This document shows, in pieces, positions 42,701-53,814 of a stretch of DNA of 64,000 nucleotides. Numbering within the stretch: the stretch's first letter is position 1; the number at the start of each line of letters is the position of its first letter. The DNA comes from Ceratobasidium sp. AG-K (lineage: Eukaryota; Basidiomycota; Agaricomycetes; Cantharellales; Ceratobasidiaceae). Location of the stretch: contig JAWNGF010000008.1 in the NCBI GenBank assembly GCA_037039685.1, positions 62,001-126,000 of the forward strand, in the 5' to 3' direction. The notes under the pieces were generated by a model. It saw only the letters and a program-made list of their open reading frames with translations, was not told the DNA's origin and ran no database searches. The position numbers and the translations under genes are program-made.

Positions 42701-43107
42701 ATCAGAACATTTCAACAGACAGACCCTCAGTAAAACTCTCCCACAAAGTTTTAGGCCCTTACAAAGTAATGGAAAAAGTAGGAACTCATGCCTTTAGACT
42801 GGAATTACCAAAATCAATGAAAGTTCATCCTGTCTTCCACGTCATGCTACTCAAGAAATTCCACTCTGATCCCCACGGCCGCGAACCCGCTCAACCACCC
42901 CCTATTGTCACACAAGATGGGGAGGAAGAATGGGAAGTCGAAGAGATCCTTAATTCCAAGAAAATCCGCCGTCAACTCCACTATTACGTTAAGTGGAAAG
43001 GATACTCTCATGCAGACAACTCTTGGCAGTCAAAGGAAGATCTCAAGAACGCTCCCGAACTTGTTGATAAATTTCACAAACTCCACCCCACCGCGCCAGG
43101 CCCTTAG
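39709..43107 (+). CDS. pol: Pol polyprotein of C2
   Basis: 1132 residues from ATG 39709; the frame is open upstream to the slip site. The protease motif is D-C-G-A-T (Asp46), with Cys in place of the usual Ser or Thr. RT Y-I-D-D with Asp361 and Asp362. RNase H T-D-A-S-G. Integrase HHCC finger (H-x3-A-G-H ... H-C-K-T-C), then catalytic Asp804, Asp845 and Glu881. The chromodomain (V-E-E-I-L, Y-Y-V-K-W-K-G-Y) is near 1070-1125 and the protein ends G-P. The stop is 10 nt before the 3' LTR, with only a short purine tract (GGAGGGGG) between, so unlike family B there is no room for a third ORF. Confidence 0.95.
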   Translation: MDELEIMSISNENQLYLDFTAHPLVTAPDSKSVNRSKRFSGQALLDCGATSCFINPSLAKEANLPLFQHERPKTLRVIDGREVSSGKVTHYTKFKLVMGTHSSKIECHVTNIGRHPIVLGMSWLKKHNPKINWKNRTIAYTSEFCSKNCLEVPSTLQIAAETTLPEEYKEFADVFDESRLEELPPHRPTDITLDLLPEAKLKHGPIYKTSPAEDKEMKKVLETLIRRGHIQISKSPLASPVLFVKKPHPEDPNNPELRFCVDYRYVNSLCKFNASGIPLLDQWLRALEGFVIGTTLDLAQGFHQTRIAAGHEWKTAFKTQYGMYEWKVMPFGLKNAPSSFQSLMNSIFRDIMGVFVLVYIDDIFVFSKRVEDHPGHVKEVLRRLREHQLIAKLKKCKFHQTKLDWVGLVISNKGIETDQEKVTAAMNWKAPKNVKQVQEFLGFVNFYRRFIQDFAGKARPLYNLLKKDQKWQWTSKEQEAMNALKEALKVAPVMMQPDQNKEFFLETDASGFATGAVLSQKDEEGKLHPVAFLSKSLNPAERNYDIFDKELLAIIRAFKEWRHLLQGTEKAIQVITDHKNLEYFSSSKQLNQRQIRWMNFLVDFNFQILYRPGSQNKKADILSRRYDLEPLGGVENQVLLKPDIFISAITPDQEINDLIREAILEDPRLEEAHNKLRNGEKVKDWEYREGLLMFKGKIFVPKDETIRNLILESRHDNITAGHPGQTRTLELVSRTYYWPTMKKFVNSYVSHCKTCIRIKPLNQLPTGLLRPLHIPERPWEEISYDMIVGLPESEGYDAILTVVDRFSKMAHYLPCKSTATAVDIANIFIANIWKLHGTPKATVSDRGSTFNSKFIRHLYKRLDVKPTFSTAYHPRTDGQSERANQVVEIFIRAFVNHRQNDWVALLPMAEFAYNNGIQASTGKTPFQICQGFNPRMNIGEESDYTVPEADAHAEFLLKGYDEVKAALILANQSYKYYFDKGAKEPEEINPGDKVWLNHQNISTDRPSVKLSHKVLGPYKVMEKVGTHAFRLELPKSMKVHPVFHVMLLKKFHSDPHGREPAQPPPIVTQDGEEEWEVEEILNSKKIRRQLHYYVKWKGYSHADNSWQSKEDLKNAPELVDKFHKLHPTAPGP

Positions 43108-43117
43108 GAGGGGGTAA

Positions 43118-43532
43118 TGTCATGAGCTGACTAAGCTCAGACATTTTATTCTGATTTTATATCTTTTTTTCCGAACACTTTCCTTTTATGGTACAAATGT
43201 CCTCTGGCGCTTAAATTGTATCATGTGATGTATTTGTCTTTCCATTTGATATTGGTGATGCTTCCGGAACTTCCAGAATGTTGAGTCATATCTCTTATCT
43301 CGCTTATCATCGGTTGTACTCGGCTTTCCCACACTGATAGATGATGACGTGGCATTGATCCCTCATGTATATAAACCCAGAGGTCAAGCCGGTTAACGAC
43401 AAGGCTTGACCTCCTCTCCATTAGGACTTGCCCAATTAACATCCTCTTACTATCACTACTCCTTGGGTTCTAAGACTTGTCTATAGTCGAACCCCTTAAC
43501 CTTTATATACCTAATTGATCCAAGTCGGGACA
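43118..43532 (+). repeat. 3' LTR of C2 (415 bp)
   Basis: Matches the 5' LTR almost completely; followed by the GTCCG duplication. Confidence 0.94.
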
Positions 43533-44019
43533 GTCCGTTGGCATGGGTGAGGCAAGGGTCTTCTTCCCGCTTGAACCACTTGTCCCCCTCCCACTTGTAC
43601 CCAGTATCCTGGTTCCAGGCGTCTGCGCTTTTGAGGACCACATCGTGGACTGTAAGTCCAATGCAGCTGCGGCAGTGGTAGTACTTGCTGCAGCCAATCT
43701 TGGTTGGGTCGGATGGTTGGTTGTCGGGGTGGCTGACCCAGAGTAGGGAGCCAAGGCGGGGGATGATGAGGGACTTGTGTTGTTCGTCCCACTTGATTGT
43801 TGCCTGCTCTTGCAGGGGAATGTACCCCAATTGGATGCCTGGTTCAAGTGCCTCGGCAAGAGCCTTGGCCTTGTTGAGGGACCAGGGGGCGGTATCTCTG
43901 TTGTTGACAGCATATTCACCTGGTCCCGCAAGCATGAGGGCCTTCTTGTAGGCCCTAGCCTTCTTGTATTCAGAGGCCTGGGAGATGAAGGCTGAGGAGG
44001 CGGTGCGAGAGGCAGGCAT
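43533..44019 (-). CDS. ORF3 of B3, N-terminal segment
   Basis: Starts M-P-A-S-R-T at 44019. It encodes P-G-E-Y-A-V-N-N, A-P-W-S-L, G-Y-I-P-L, L-W-V-S-H-P-D, K-Y-Y-H-C-x2-C and Y-K-W-E-G-D, as in B1. The pol frame here stops at 43970, only about 50 nt into ORF3, while ORF3 stays open. That separates the two frames and favours ORF3 as the selected one. Confidence 0.78.
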
Positions 44020-47000
44020 CTTTGTACAAAAGGTAAAGAGTTTTTTGCAAGGGGGTAGTGTGGGGCAGTGAACTAGTGATGATTGGCTGAAAAGCTGGAG
44101 TGATGATTTCTGCTGCCTTTCCCTTCGCCTTTTTGTACTCAGAGGCGGCAAAATTTGGAGGAAGTGGGCCGGTGGGAAAGTCATTCTGGAACTTTCTCAT
44201 GACATGAGTCAGTTTGGCAATATTTTCTGCGGGTTCTTCTGTATCTTCCAGGGGACTGTAACCTTTCCATCTGATGCGGTATTTCAGCCCATCAGGGTCT
44301 TGATGCCAATCTACAATTTTTTCAACTTCATACTCCTCTTTGCCTTCCTCACTTGTGATCGGCAGGTTGGGGCTGATTTTGTTGGAAGTCTAGATCTTCA
44401 GTATAGGGCGTCAGCATGTTTCCATGGAAGACGTTGTGGATACGCATGGACTTGGGAAGATCAAGTTGGTAGGTGTGTGAAGAGATTTGCTTCTTCACAA
44501 CAAAGGGGCCTGTCTTCTTGTCATCAAGCTTCTTGCTTGGGTGTCTTGTGGTGATGTTGGTAGTCAAGAGCCAGACATTGTCCCCTTCCTTGTATTGTGT
44601 TTTTGGGGTCTCTTCCCTTGATTGATGATATTCCATCAGAGCCTTTGTTTCCTCCCACACAGCCTCCATATCCCTTGTCCACTTGTCTCCCTCTGGGGAT
44701 CGAGTCATGTAGTCCTCAATGGGCCATTTGGGAGTCATGCTGTAGATGACTTCAAACGGTGATTTGTTTGTGACTCGGTTTTTGTGGTTGTTGTGACAGA
44801 ATTCAGCAATGGGTAACCATTTGGCCCAGTCATCTTGTTTGTGATTTCCAAAGATGCATATCCATCCTTCAAGCCATTGGTTTGTTCTTTCCACCAGGCC
44901 ATCTGTTTCAGGGTGGAAGGCAGTGGAGAATGTTCCTTGGATTCCTAGCCGCTTGTAGACTGCTTCCAAGAAGTGTGATTTGAAGGTGGTTCCTCTATCC
45001 AAAATGGTGGTTTTGGGGAAACCATGAAGACGCCATACTTCCTTCACAAAGATATTGGCCAGCTCCTCTGAGTTTGTGGACTCTTTGCAGGGGATGAAGT
45101 GTGCCATTCTGGAAAAGCGGTCCATCACAACAAGGACACTGTTGAACCCTTGTGATTTTGGTAGTTTCACTATGAAATCATATGCAATATTTTCCCAAGG
45201 TTTCTCCAGAATGGGCAAGGGTTTGAGTGGTAGGTGTCCTTTGCTTCCCTTCCCTCTTTGGCATGCTTTGCAGCTGTCAATGTACTTGTTGACTTGGGCT
45301 TTCATGCCTGGCCAATAGTACCTTCTTGCAATGAGTTCTAGAGTTCTGGCTTGTCCTTGGTGGCCAGCGATCAGTGAGTCATGATAGAGTTGGAGAAGTT
45401 TCAATTTGATGTTCTTTTTGTCTGGTATGACAATTCTTCCTTGGTAACAGAGGAGATTTTCACTCATATCATAGTCCTTGAACTGCTTCTTCACGGAGGG
45501 CAGTAGGTCTTCCTTTCTCTTGGTACTTTTGATCAGGGACTTCAGGCTTTTGTCTTCTTCCAGGGCCTCCTTGATTTCTGCAATGATATTGTCACTCATC
45601 AGGGCTGAGAATCCTTTGAAGTTTTTGGCGGAGATCATCACTTGTTCTGCAGAGGCAATGTTGCTGTGATCACTTCTTCTGGAAAGGATGTCCGGTTTTT
45701 CCAACATTTTGCCAGGTCTGTAGTGGATTTCAAAATTGTAGCTTGCTAGCATGAGAAGCCATCTGTTGTGTCGTCTGTTGAAGGTGCTAGCTTTCTGCCA
45801 GTAAGTGAGGTTTTTGTGGTCTGTGTAGATCACTATTGGTTCCTTGGTTCCTTCTAGGTGAATCCGCCAATGGCTTAAAGCTTCTATGATGGCAAGAAGC
45901 TCCTTGTCATGAGTGTCATAATTGAGCTCTGCTTCCTTGAAGCTTTTCAAAAGGAACCCTATCAGATGTAAGTATCCGTCTTTTTGTTGTTGACTAAGAA
46001 TAGCCCCCATAGCAACCCCTGAGGCGTCAGTCTCAAGGAAGTACTGCTTTGATGCGTCTGGATGTGCAAGTACTGGTTCCCTTGATATGAGGTCCTTCAG
46101 GGAATCAAAGGCTTCTTGGTGCTCCACATTCCATTCCCATTTCTTGTCCTTTCTTGTCAACTGGGTCACAGGTTTGACCACCAATGAGAAGGAAACCACA
46201 AATCTTCTATAGAAGTTGCAGAAGCCAATGAACGCTTGTAGTTGTTTCACTGTTTTGGGAGTGGGCCATTCCTGGATAGTTTTGATCTTGTCCTTGTTCA
46301 TGGAAATGCTGTCCTCATCAATGACAAATCCAACCCAATCAGCCCTTTTTTCATAGAAGGTACACTTCTTCAGGTTTCCATAGAGGTTGTTTTTTCTCAG
46401 TCGTTTCAGGACTTCCTTGATGTCTGTAGTGTGTTGATTCCTTCCTCGAGAAATAATAAGGATGTCGTCAATGTATATCACAATCTTCACTCCAATCATG
46501 TCTCTGAAGATATGGTCCATCATTCTTTGGAAAGTAGAGGGTGCGTTTTTGAGACTGAAGGCCATAACAGTATATTCGAAGAGTCCCTCTGAGGTGATGA
46601 AAGCTGTTTTCCATTCGTCTCCCTCTCTGATCCTGACATTCCAAAAGCCATTCTTCAGATCAAGAGAGGTGATGAAAAGTTCTTCTTCTGAATTTTCACC
46701 TGTTTTCTTGAAAATTTCCAGAAGTTGTTCAAGAAGTGGGATAGTGTAGCAATCCAGGATAGGTTCCTCATTTGCTCCTCTGTAGTCAACAACCGGTCGT
46801 AGGTCAGGTATGGTTTGTCATTTCTTCAGGGCTTTTTTGACAAAGAAAAGACTTGCAGCAAGGGGAGATTTGCTGGGTCTAGTACGTCCTGAGCATAGTT
46901 CGGTTTCAATATATTCTCTTGTAGCTTCCCTTTCTCTTGGTGAAGGAGGGTAGGCCTTCTTTGGTATTAGAAGCCAGTTGTCATCCTAGAAGTCGATTCT

Positions 47001-47555
47001 ACAATCCCATTCCCTGTGTTCGGGGAGTTTGTCGTATTTTTCTACGTCAAAGACGTCTTTGAATTCTTCAAGCTCCTTTGGTAGTTCCTGAAGTATTCCT
47101 GCTTTGGCAACAAGAGCATCTTCTGTTTTCCACTTGATTGTGAAAGGAGACCAGGATATCTCTGGGTTGGTTTCCTTCAACCATGGCATGCCCAATATCA
47201 TGGGTTGTGTGCCAGTATCCATGACATAGAATTTTTGGTCAAAGGTTCTTCCTTATAGATCAAATTTCAGTTTGCATCTGTACTGGATTTGGTCCCTTTG
47301 TGTTTTTCCGTCAATGGTTTCAATGCTTCTGGGGCTTTGTAATTTGGTCAAAGGGTTGTTGTTTTCCTGGGCAAAGTTCAGGTCAATGAAGTTTCTAGAA
47401 GAGCCGGAGTTGATGAGAGTAGAGATTCTTTCTGTGATTCCCTCTGCAGTTGTGTATACCATGGGGGTTTCATTTGTAGCCTAGCAATAGTATACATTTC
47501 GCAGAGGAGATATCAGGGCATCTTCACACACGGTGGAGAGACACCCATCTAGTTT
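43970..47555 (-). pseudogene. pol: pol of B3 (multiple stops)
   Basis: Protease, RT, RNase H, integrase and chromodomain recognisable. The longest open part (46565-44349) covers RT through integrase with Y-I-D-D and the D,D-35-E residues. Stops relative to B1 occur near 47480, 47255, 46985 and 46815, and a frameshift near 44350 separates the chromodomain. Confidence 0.9.
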
Positions 47556-49763
47556 TCCGACTCAGAATTGGTGGATCCATTTTCTCCCTCCTCCTCTTTT
47601 TTGACTTCAGCGGCTATTCCTTTCATAGGTTTCTTTCCTTTGTCCTTGTAGGTCCATTCCTTTGTGCAGTCAGCAAGGTTGTGCCCTGCTTCCCCGCACT
47701 TGATGCAGAGGTTGTTTTCCCTTCGGTGTTTCTTTTCTTCTTTTGGGACCAAGTCCCCCTTGAGTTTTGTGGTCCTGGAACCCTCTGCTTGGGTTTGCTG
47801 TTCGTTCTTCTTCCTTGTGCTAACTCGATTGGTCAGTTTGTTGATTTCTTCTGCTTGTAGGGCAGTGTTGATGCATCCTTCAAGGTCTCGTTGTTCTGCT
47901 CCCACTCTATCCCTAAGTTCTTTGCGAACGAGTTCTTCTTTGATGAAGTAGTTCAGGCCTTGTCTGAATCATGCCGCTAGGGCCGCATTGTTCCAGTCAA
48001 GTTCCTGGGAAAGAAGTCGGAAGTCAGAGACATATTCAGATACGCTCTTGTTTTGGTAAAGTTGTTGGATCCCTTGTTCAGCCTGAACCTTTTTGCTGGG
48101 GTTGCTCCATTGTCTATTGTAGGCTTCCTGGAAAACTTCCCATGAGTCTAGCCATGGGTGGTCTAGGTTGTTGTTGTACCTATTCAGGACCAGCTGTGCC
48201 CAATTTCCAGCAGGGCCTTCTGCCATGTTCATCAATACTGCAACAATGCGTTGTTCATCTGTGTCATACTGGCTAGGGTTCAATCGGAAATAGGCCTTCA
48301 TTCTTGCAAGGAAGGTTTCAGCTGCTGTTCCTCTGGTTCCCTCAAATGCTTTTGGCATTTTGATGCGTGGTCCTGAGTTTCCCCCGTTGCCTCCTTGATT
48401 TGTTTGGATGATCAAGGTTCTTCCTTCATCCCTGATTTGATACCCGGATTGCCCTTGTATTTCAAACAAGGGTGATCGTCGTCCCTGTGGCAGATGAGGA
48501 GGTGGCTGTCTTTGTTGTGGGATATCAACAGAGGTTTGTCGTGACTCCTACTTTCGGTGCTTCGGATTCTGCTTGGGCATCAGCACCAATTTGCTCAAGA
48601 AGATCAAATGTTTCCCTTGTGGGTAGGCAGACTTCTTGCATCCTAGTGGTCTGATCTTGGAATCCGTTGGTGACTTCCTCATCAATTCTCCCAAGAGTGA
48701 TGGTCATGTTTCTCATCCCTTCTGCCATCCTTCCTAGTGTTTCTTCAATACATGTAATGCGCTGGGTTTGTCCCTGTAAGTTTTGGTTCATCAGGCGGTC
48801 AAAGTTCTCCATCCTATCATTGATTTGTTCAAAATTTTCAACAGATCGTTCAAAGATTTCAAGGACTCGCTGTTGGATGCGATCTATGTTTCTAAGCCTT
48901 TCATAGAAGGTGTTGACTCCGTCCTCTGTTCTTGAGGCAATGCGCTCAATTTGTTGCATCATGTTTGTTGCTTCTTGGGTCTGTAGATCCCATTGCCTTT
49001 CTAATCCTTTGATTCTAAGGGCTTGGACTGCATTCTCTTGTTGATATTGGACCTGGAGGGTGTTGAAGATCCTTTCCAGGGTTTGAATCGGGTTTCCTTC
49101 CCTGTTTTCTTCCAGCAGTTCCTGCCTCAGTCTCTCATCCTGCAAAATTGTCTCAATGCTTCCTTGTGATTGGAAGGTTGATGGCATACTCAGAGCACTG
49201 TGAGTTCTAGGAACTTCTACTAGTGGCAGCATGAATGCAGGAGTGAAACTTGGGGTAGCCATGGGAGGTGGAAATTGTGCTCCAAAATCAGGAAATGCTA
49301 AAGGGCATCTAGTCCCTGTTGTTCCAGTGTTTCCTTGTTCTGGTGGTGGTATTTGTCCTGTGTTTGATGGTCCTGGAGTTGCGTTCCTAAGTGGTGCTGG
49401 TATCCTAATCACACGCACAGCTCCTGGGCTAATCACACTTTCCCCATGGAAGGTGACGACTGGTGCTGGTGCTGGTGGTGTGTTAATTGGATTTTCAACT
49501 ACTCGAATTGTTGGTGAGGTGGACCTTTCTTTGTTTGAACTTCTGGGTTCTTCTTGAGTTCCTGATGTTTTGAGAATGTTGCCAATTCCTCCTGGGACAC
49601 TGGTGGAAGGGGGTCTTGATACATGGCTGGCACTTCTAAGTGGCGCAGTCCAGTCACCTGCCTGTTCTCTTGCTCCTCTTGAGGGGTTTCATTGAACTTC
49701 AACTATTGTGCTGGTTGGAGCCTTGCTCCTTTGAGACGCTGCACTTGAGGACCAATTGTCCAT
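47549..49763 (-). pseudogene. gag: gag of B3
   Basis: Aligns with B1 gag from the ATG at 49763. It keeps the coiled coil, capsid region and CCHC knuckle (C-I-K-C-G-E-A-G-H). Disabled by a TGA at 47969-47971, where B1 has CGA, by a stop near 49690, and by a deletion and frame change near 48480-48550. Confidence 0.9.
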
Positions 49764-49819
49764 GTGGTCACATGACCTTGTTTTCTTGTGGCTCAGCATA
49801 CTAAGAGCTTGCTTTGCAA

Positions 49820-50315
49820 TGTCGCAACCTGCTAATGCCTATGGTTGACGGCCGCTGATGGCCTTTGAGATGTGAGAACAATATGTGATAAGTCTTCTAA
49901 GACTCTATCACTAAGGTGGACAAACACTAGCCTTGTCAGTACAAGTCACTAGCTCCTAAGTCCAAGTGGCTGCGCTAAAGGCTAAGTAGCCAAGTGCCTC
50001 TGATCACACTGCAGGGAGAGTTGACGAGGCAAAGCAAGCTGGGGGTGACCATGCTTGCAAGCCAGTATATATACTCAGGAAGCGGGTGAGTCATAGTAAG
50101 TACATGAGTCACACGTCTGAGTCAAAGTCCAAGTCATAAAGGGGGCTGCACAGGCCAGCCAATAGAAAACAGCATGAGTCATATGACTCATGGTGACACA
50201 TCATCCATACACCTTACTAAACAAGGGAGAGGGCTCAACAAAGAGAAGGGGTGCTAAAGGCGCTGGTACAAGCCACAAGTCCGCAAACAGAGAGAGGGAG
50301 GGACAGGTCATGACA
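49820..50315 (-). repeat. 5' LTR of B3 (496 bp)
   Basis: Ends ...TTGCGACA at 49820 on the minus strand. R start AGCTTGCTTTGC is the complement of 50029-50040; the primer-binding site is 49806-49817 (GCAAAGCAAGCT on the minus strand). Both sites carry the same substitution relative to B1. Confidence 0.93.
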
Positions 50316-53300
50316 GGCTTCCAAAACCAAAAAAGGACTATCCTCTCTCACCAAGAGAAAGGGAAGCAACAAGGGAGTATATTGAGACCAAACTGCGCTC
50401 AGGACGTATCAGACCAAGCAAGTCTCCACTTGCCGCAAGTCTTTTCTTCATCAAAAAGGCCCTGAAGAAAGGACAAACCATTCCCGACCTACAACCAGTT
50501 GTTGACTACAGAGGAGCAAATGAGGAGACCATCCCAGACCACTACCCTATTCCACTTCTTGAACAACTTCTGGAAATTTTCAAGAAGACTGGAGAAAATT
50601 TAAAAGAAGAACTTTTCATCACTTTGCTTGATCTGAAGAATGGCTTTTGGAATGTCAGAATCAGAGATGGAGACGAATGGAGAACAGCATATATCACCTC
50701 AGAAGGACTTTTTGAATACGCCGTGATGGCCTTTGGTCTCAAGAACACACCCTCCACTTTCCAAAGAATGATGGACCATATCTTCAGAGACATGATCAGA
50801 GTGAAAATCGTGATCTACATTGATGACATCCTTATTATTTCTTGAGGAAGGAATCAACACACCATAGACATCAAGGAAGTCCTGAGACGACTGAGAAAGA
50901 ACAACCTCTATGGAAACCTGAAGTGGACCTTCTCTGAAAAAAGGGCTGATTGGGTTGGATTCATTGTCAATGAGGACGGCATTTCCATGAACAAAGACAA
51001 GATCAAAACTATCCAGGAATGGCCCACTCCCAAAACCATGAAACAACTACAGGTGTTCATTGGCTTCTGCAACTTCTATAGGAGATTCGTGGTGTACTTC
51101 TCATCGGTAGTCAAGCCTCTCACCCAGTTGACAAGAAAGGACAAGAAATGGGAATGGAACACGGAGTACCAAGAAGCCTTTGATTCCCTGAAAGACCTCA
51201 TATCAAGGGCACTGGTACTCGCACATCCAGACGAATCAAAGCAGTACTTCCTCAAGACTGATGCCTCAGGGGTCGCAATGGGGGCAATTCTTAGTCAACA
51301 ACAAAAGGACGGATACTTACATCCAATAGGGTTCCTTTCGAAAAGCTTCAAGGAAGCAGAGCTCAATTACAACACTCATGACAAGGAGCTTCTTGCCATC
51401 ATAGAAGCTTTACACCACTGGCAGATTCACCTAGAAGGAACAAGGGAACCAATAGTGATCTACACAGATCACAAAAACCTCACTTACTGGCAGAAAGCTA
51501 GCACCTTCAATAGACAACACAACAGATGGCTTCTCATGCTGGCAAGCTACAATTTTGAGATCCACTACAGACCTGGCAAAATGTCGGAGAAACTGGACAT
51601 CATTTCCAGAAGAAGTGATCACAGTGACATTGCCTCTGCAGAACAAGTGATGATCTCTGCCAAAAACTTCAAAGGATTCTTGGTCCTGATGAGTGACAAT
51701 ATCATTGCAGAAATCAAGGAGGCCCTGGAAGAAGACAAAAGCCTGAAGTCCCTGATCAAAAGTACCAAGAGAAAGGGAGACCTACCGCCCTCTGTGAAGA
51801 AGCAGTTCAAGGACTATGATATGAGTGAAAATCTCCTCTGGTACCAAGGAAGAATTGTTGTACCAGACAAAAAGAACATCAAATTGAAACTTCTCCAACT
51901 CTATCATGACTCACTGATCGCTGGCCACCAAGGACAAGCCAGAACTCTAGAACTCATTGCAAGAAGGTACTATTGGCCAGGCATGAAAGCCCAAGTCAAC
52001 AAGTACATTGACAGCTGCAAAGCATGCCAAAGAGGGAAGGGAAGCAAAGGACACCTACCACTCAAACCCTTGCCCATTCTGGAGAAACCTTGGGAAAATA
52101 TTGCATATGATTTCATAGTGAAACTACCAAAATCACAAGGGTTCAACAGTGTCCTTGTTGTGATGGACCGCTTTTCCAGAATGGCACACTTCATCCCCTG
52201 CAAAGAGTCCACAAACTCAGAGGAGCTGGCCAATATCTTTGTGAAGGAAGTATGGCGTCTTCATGGTTTCCCCAAAACCACCATTTTGGATAGAGGAACC
52301 ACCTTCAAATCACACTTCTTGGAAGCAGTCTACAAGCGGCTAGGAATCCAAGGAACATTCTCCACTGCCTTCCACCCTGAAACAGACGGCCTGGTGGAAA
52401 GAACAAACCAGTGGCTTGAAGGATGGATCCACATCTTTGGAAATCACAAACAGGATGACTGGGCCAAATGGTTACCCATTGCTGAATTCTGCCACAACAA
52501 CCACAAAAACCGAGTCACAAACAAATCACCGTTCGAAGTCATCTACAGCATGACTCCTAAATGGTCCATTGAGACTACATGACTCAATCCCCAGAAGGAG
52601 ACAAGTGGACAAAGGATATGGAAGCTGTGTGGGAGGAAACAAAGGCTCTGATGGAATACCACCAATCAAAGGAAGAGACCCCAAAAACACAATACAAGGA
52701 AGGGGACAATGTCTGGCTCTTGACTACCAACATGACCACAAAATGCCCAAGCAAGAAGCTTGATGACAAGAAAACAGGCCCCTTTGTTGTGAAAAAGCAA
52801 ATCTCTTCACACACCTACCAACTTGATCTCCCCAAATCCATGCGTATCCACCCTGTCTTCCATGGAAACATGCTGGCCCCCTATACTGAAGATCTAGACT
52901 TCCAACAAAATCAGCCCCAACCCCCGCTGATCATGACCAAGGAAGGCAAAGAAGAGTATGAAGTTGAGAAGATTGTAGATTGGTATCAAGACCCTGATGG
53001 GCTGAAATACTGCATCAGATGGAAAGGATATAGTCCTCTGGAAGATACAGAAGAACTGGCAGAAAACTTTGCCAAGTCGACTCATGTCATGAGAAAGTTC
53101 CTAAGGGACTTTCCTACCAGCCCACTTCCTCCAAATTTCACTTGGTCAGAGTACACAAGAGCAAAGGGGAAAGCGGCAGAAATCATCACTCCAGCTTTTC
53201 AGCCAACTACTACTAGTTCACTGCCAAACGCTCCACACCTTTCAAAAAAAAACCCTCTTATCACCTACCAAACATGCCTGCCACTTGCACCTCTGCCATC

Positions 53301-53814
53301 TCCCGGGTCCCCACCTACAAGAAAGCTAGGGCCTACAGAAAGGCCATCAGGCTTGCTGGACCAGGCAAATTTGCCATCAACAACCGGGACACCACCCCCT
53401 GGTCCCTCAACGAGGCCAAGGCTCTCGCTGAGGCTCTTGAACCAGGCGTCCAACTGGGGTATATTCCCCTGCAAGAATGGTCAACCATCAAGTGGGACGA
53501 ACTGCACAAGTCCCTCATTGTCCCCCGCCTTGGCTCCTTACTTTGGGTCAGCCATCCAGATGCCTGGCCCTCCAACCACACCAACATTGGCCGCAACAAG
53601 TACTACCACTGTTGCTGTTGCATTGGACTTACAGTCCACAATGTTGTCCTCAAAAGCAAGGATGCCTGGAACCATGACACTGGGTACAAGTGGGAAGGGG
53701 ACCAGTGGTTCAAGCAAGAGGAAGATCCTTGCCTTGCCCACGCCAGTGGACACCGCAACGAGGACAGAACATGCTGGCCCCCATGCACTACAGACTTTGA
53801 GTTGGGATGGCTGA
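50316..53814 (+). pseudogene. pol: pol of B4 (stop and frameshift)
   Basis: RT (Y-I-D-D), RNase H, integrase and chromodomain are present. A TGA at 50843-50845 replaces a CGA of B1 just after the RT motif, a 3-nt loss follows near 50925, and a 1-nt deletion near 52573 shifts the frame within the last part of integrase. After the chromodomain the frame reads on over ORF3 as a Pro/Ser-rich tail. Confidence 0.9.

Larger units (their letters stand above)
36753..43532 (+). mobile_element. Ty3/gypsy element C2, apparently intact
   Basis: 6780 bp with 415-bp LTRs (36753-37167 and 43118-43532) and target duplication GTCCG (36748-36752 and 43533-43537). The only LTR difference noticed is a CG to TG change (TGTCGAG against TGTTGAG). 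gag and pol are full length. Inserted in B3 ORF3. Confidence 0.94.
28315..50315 (-). mobile_element. Ty3/gypsy element B3 (minus), with nested C1 and C2
   Basis: A family-B copy in reverse orientation: 5' LTR 49820-50315, gag, pol, ORF3 and partial 3' LTR 28315-28560. ORF3 is split by C1 (29098-36544) and C2 (36753-43532). Removing these leaves about 7.8 kb, the length of B1. It lies in pol of an older copy, B4, which continues at 50316. The 3' LTR stops at the TATA region where the Tc1 element begins; the remainder of the LTR and the left part of B4 are gone. Confidence 0.88.
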
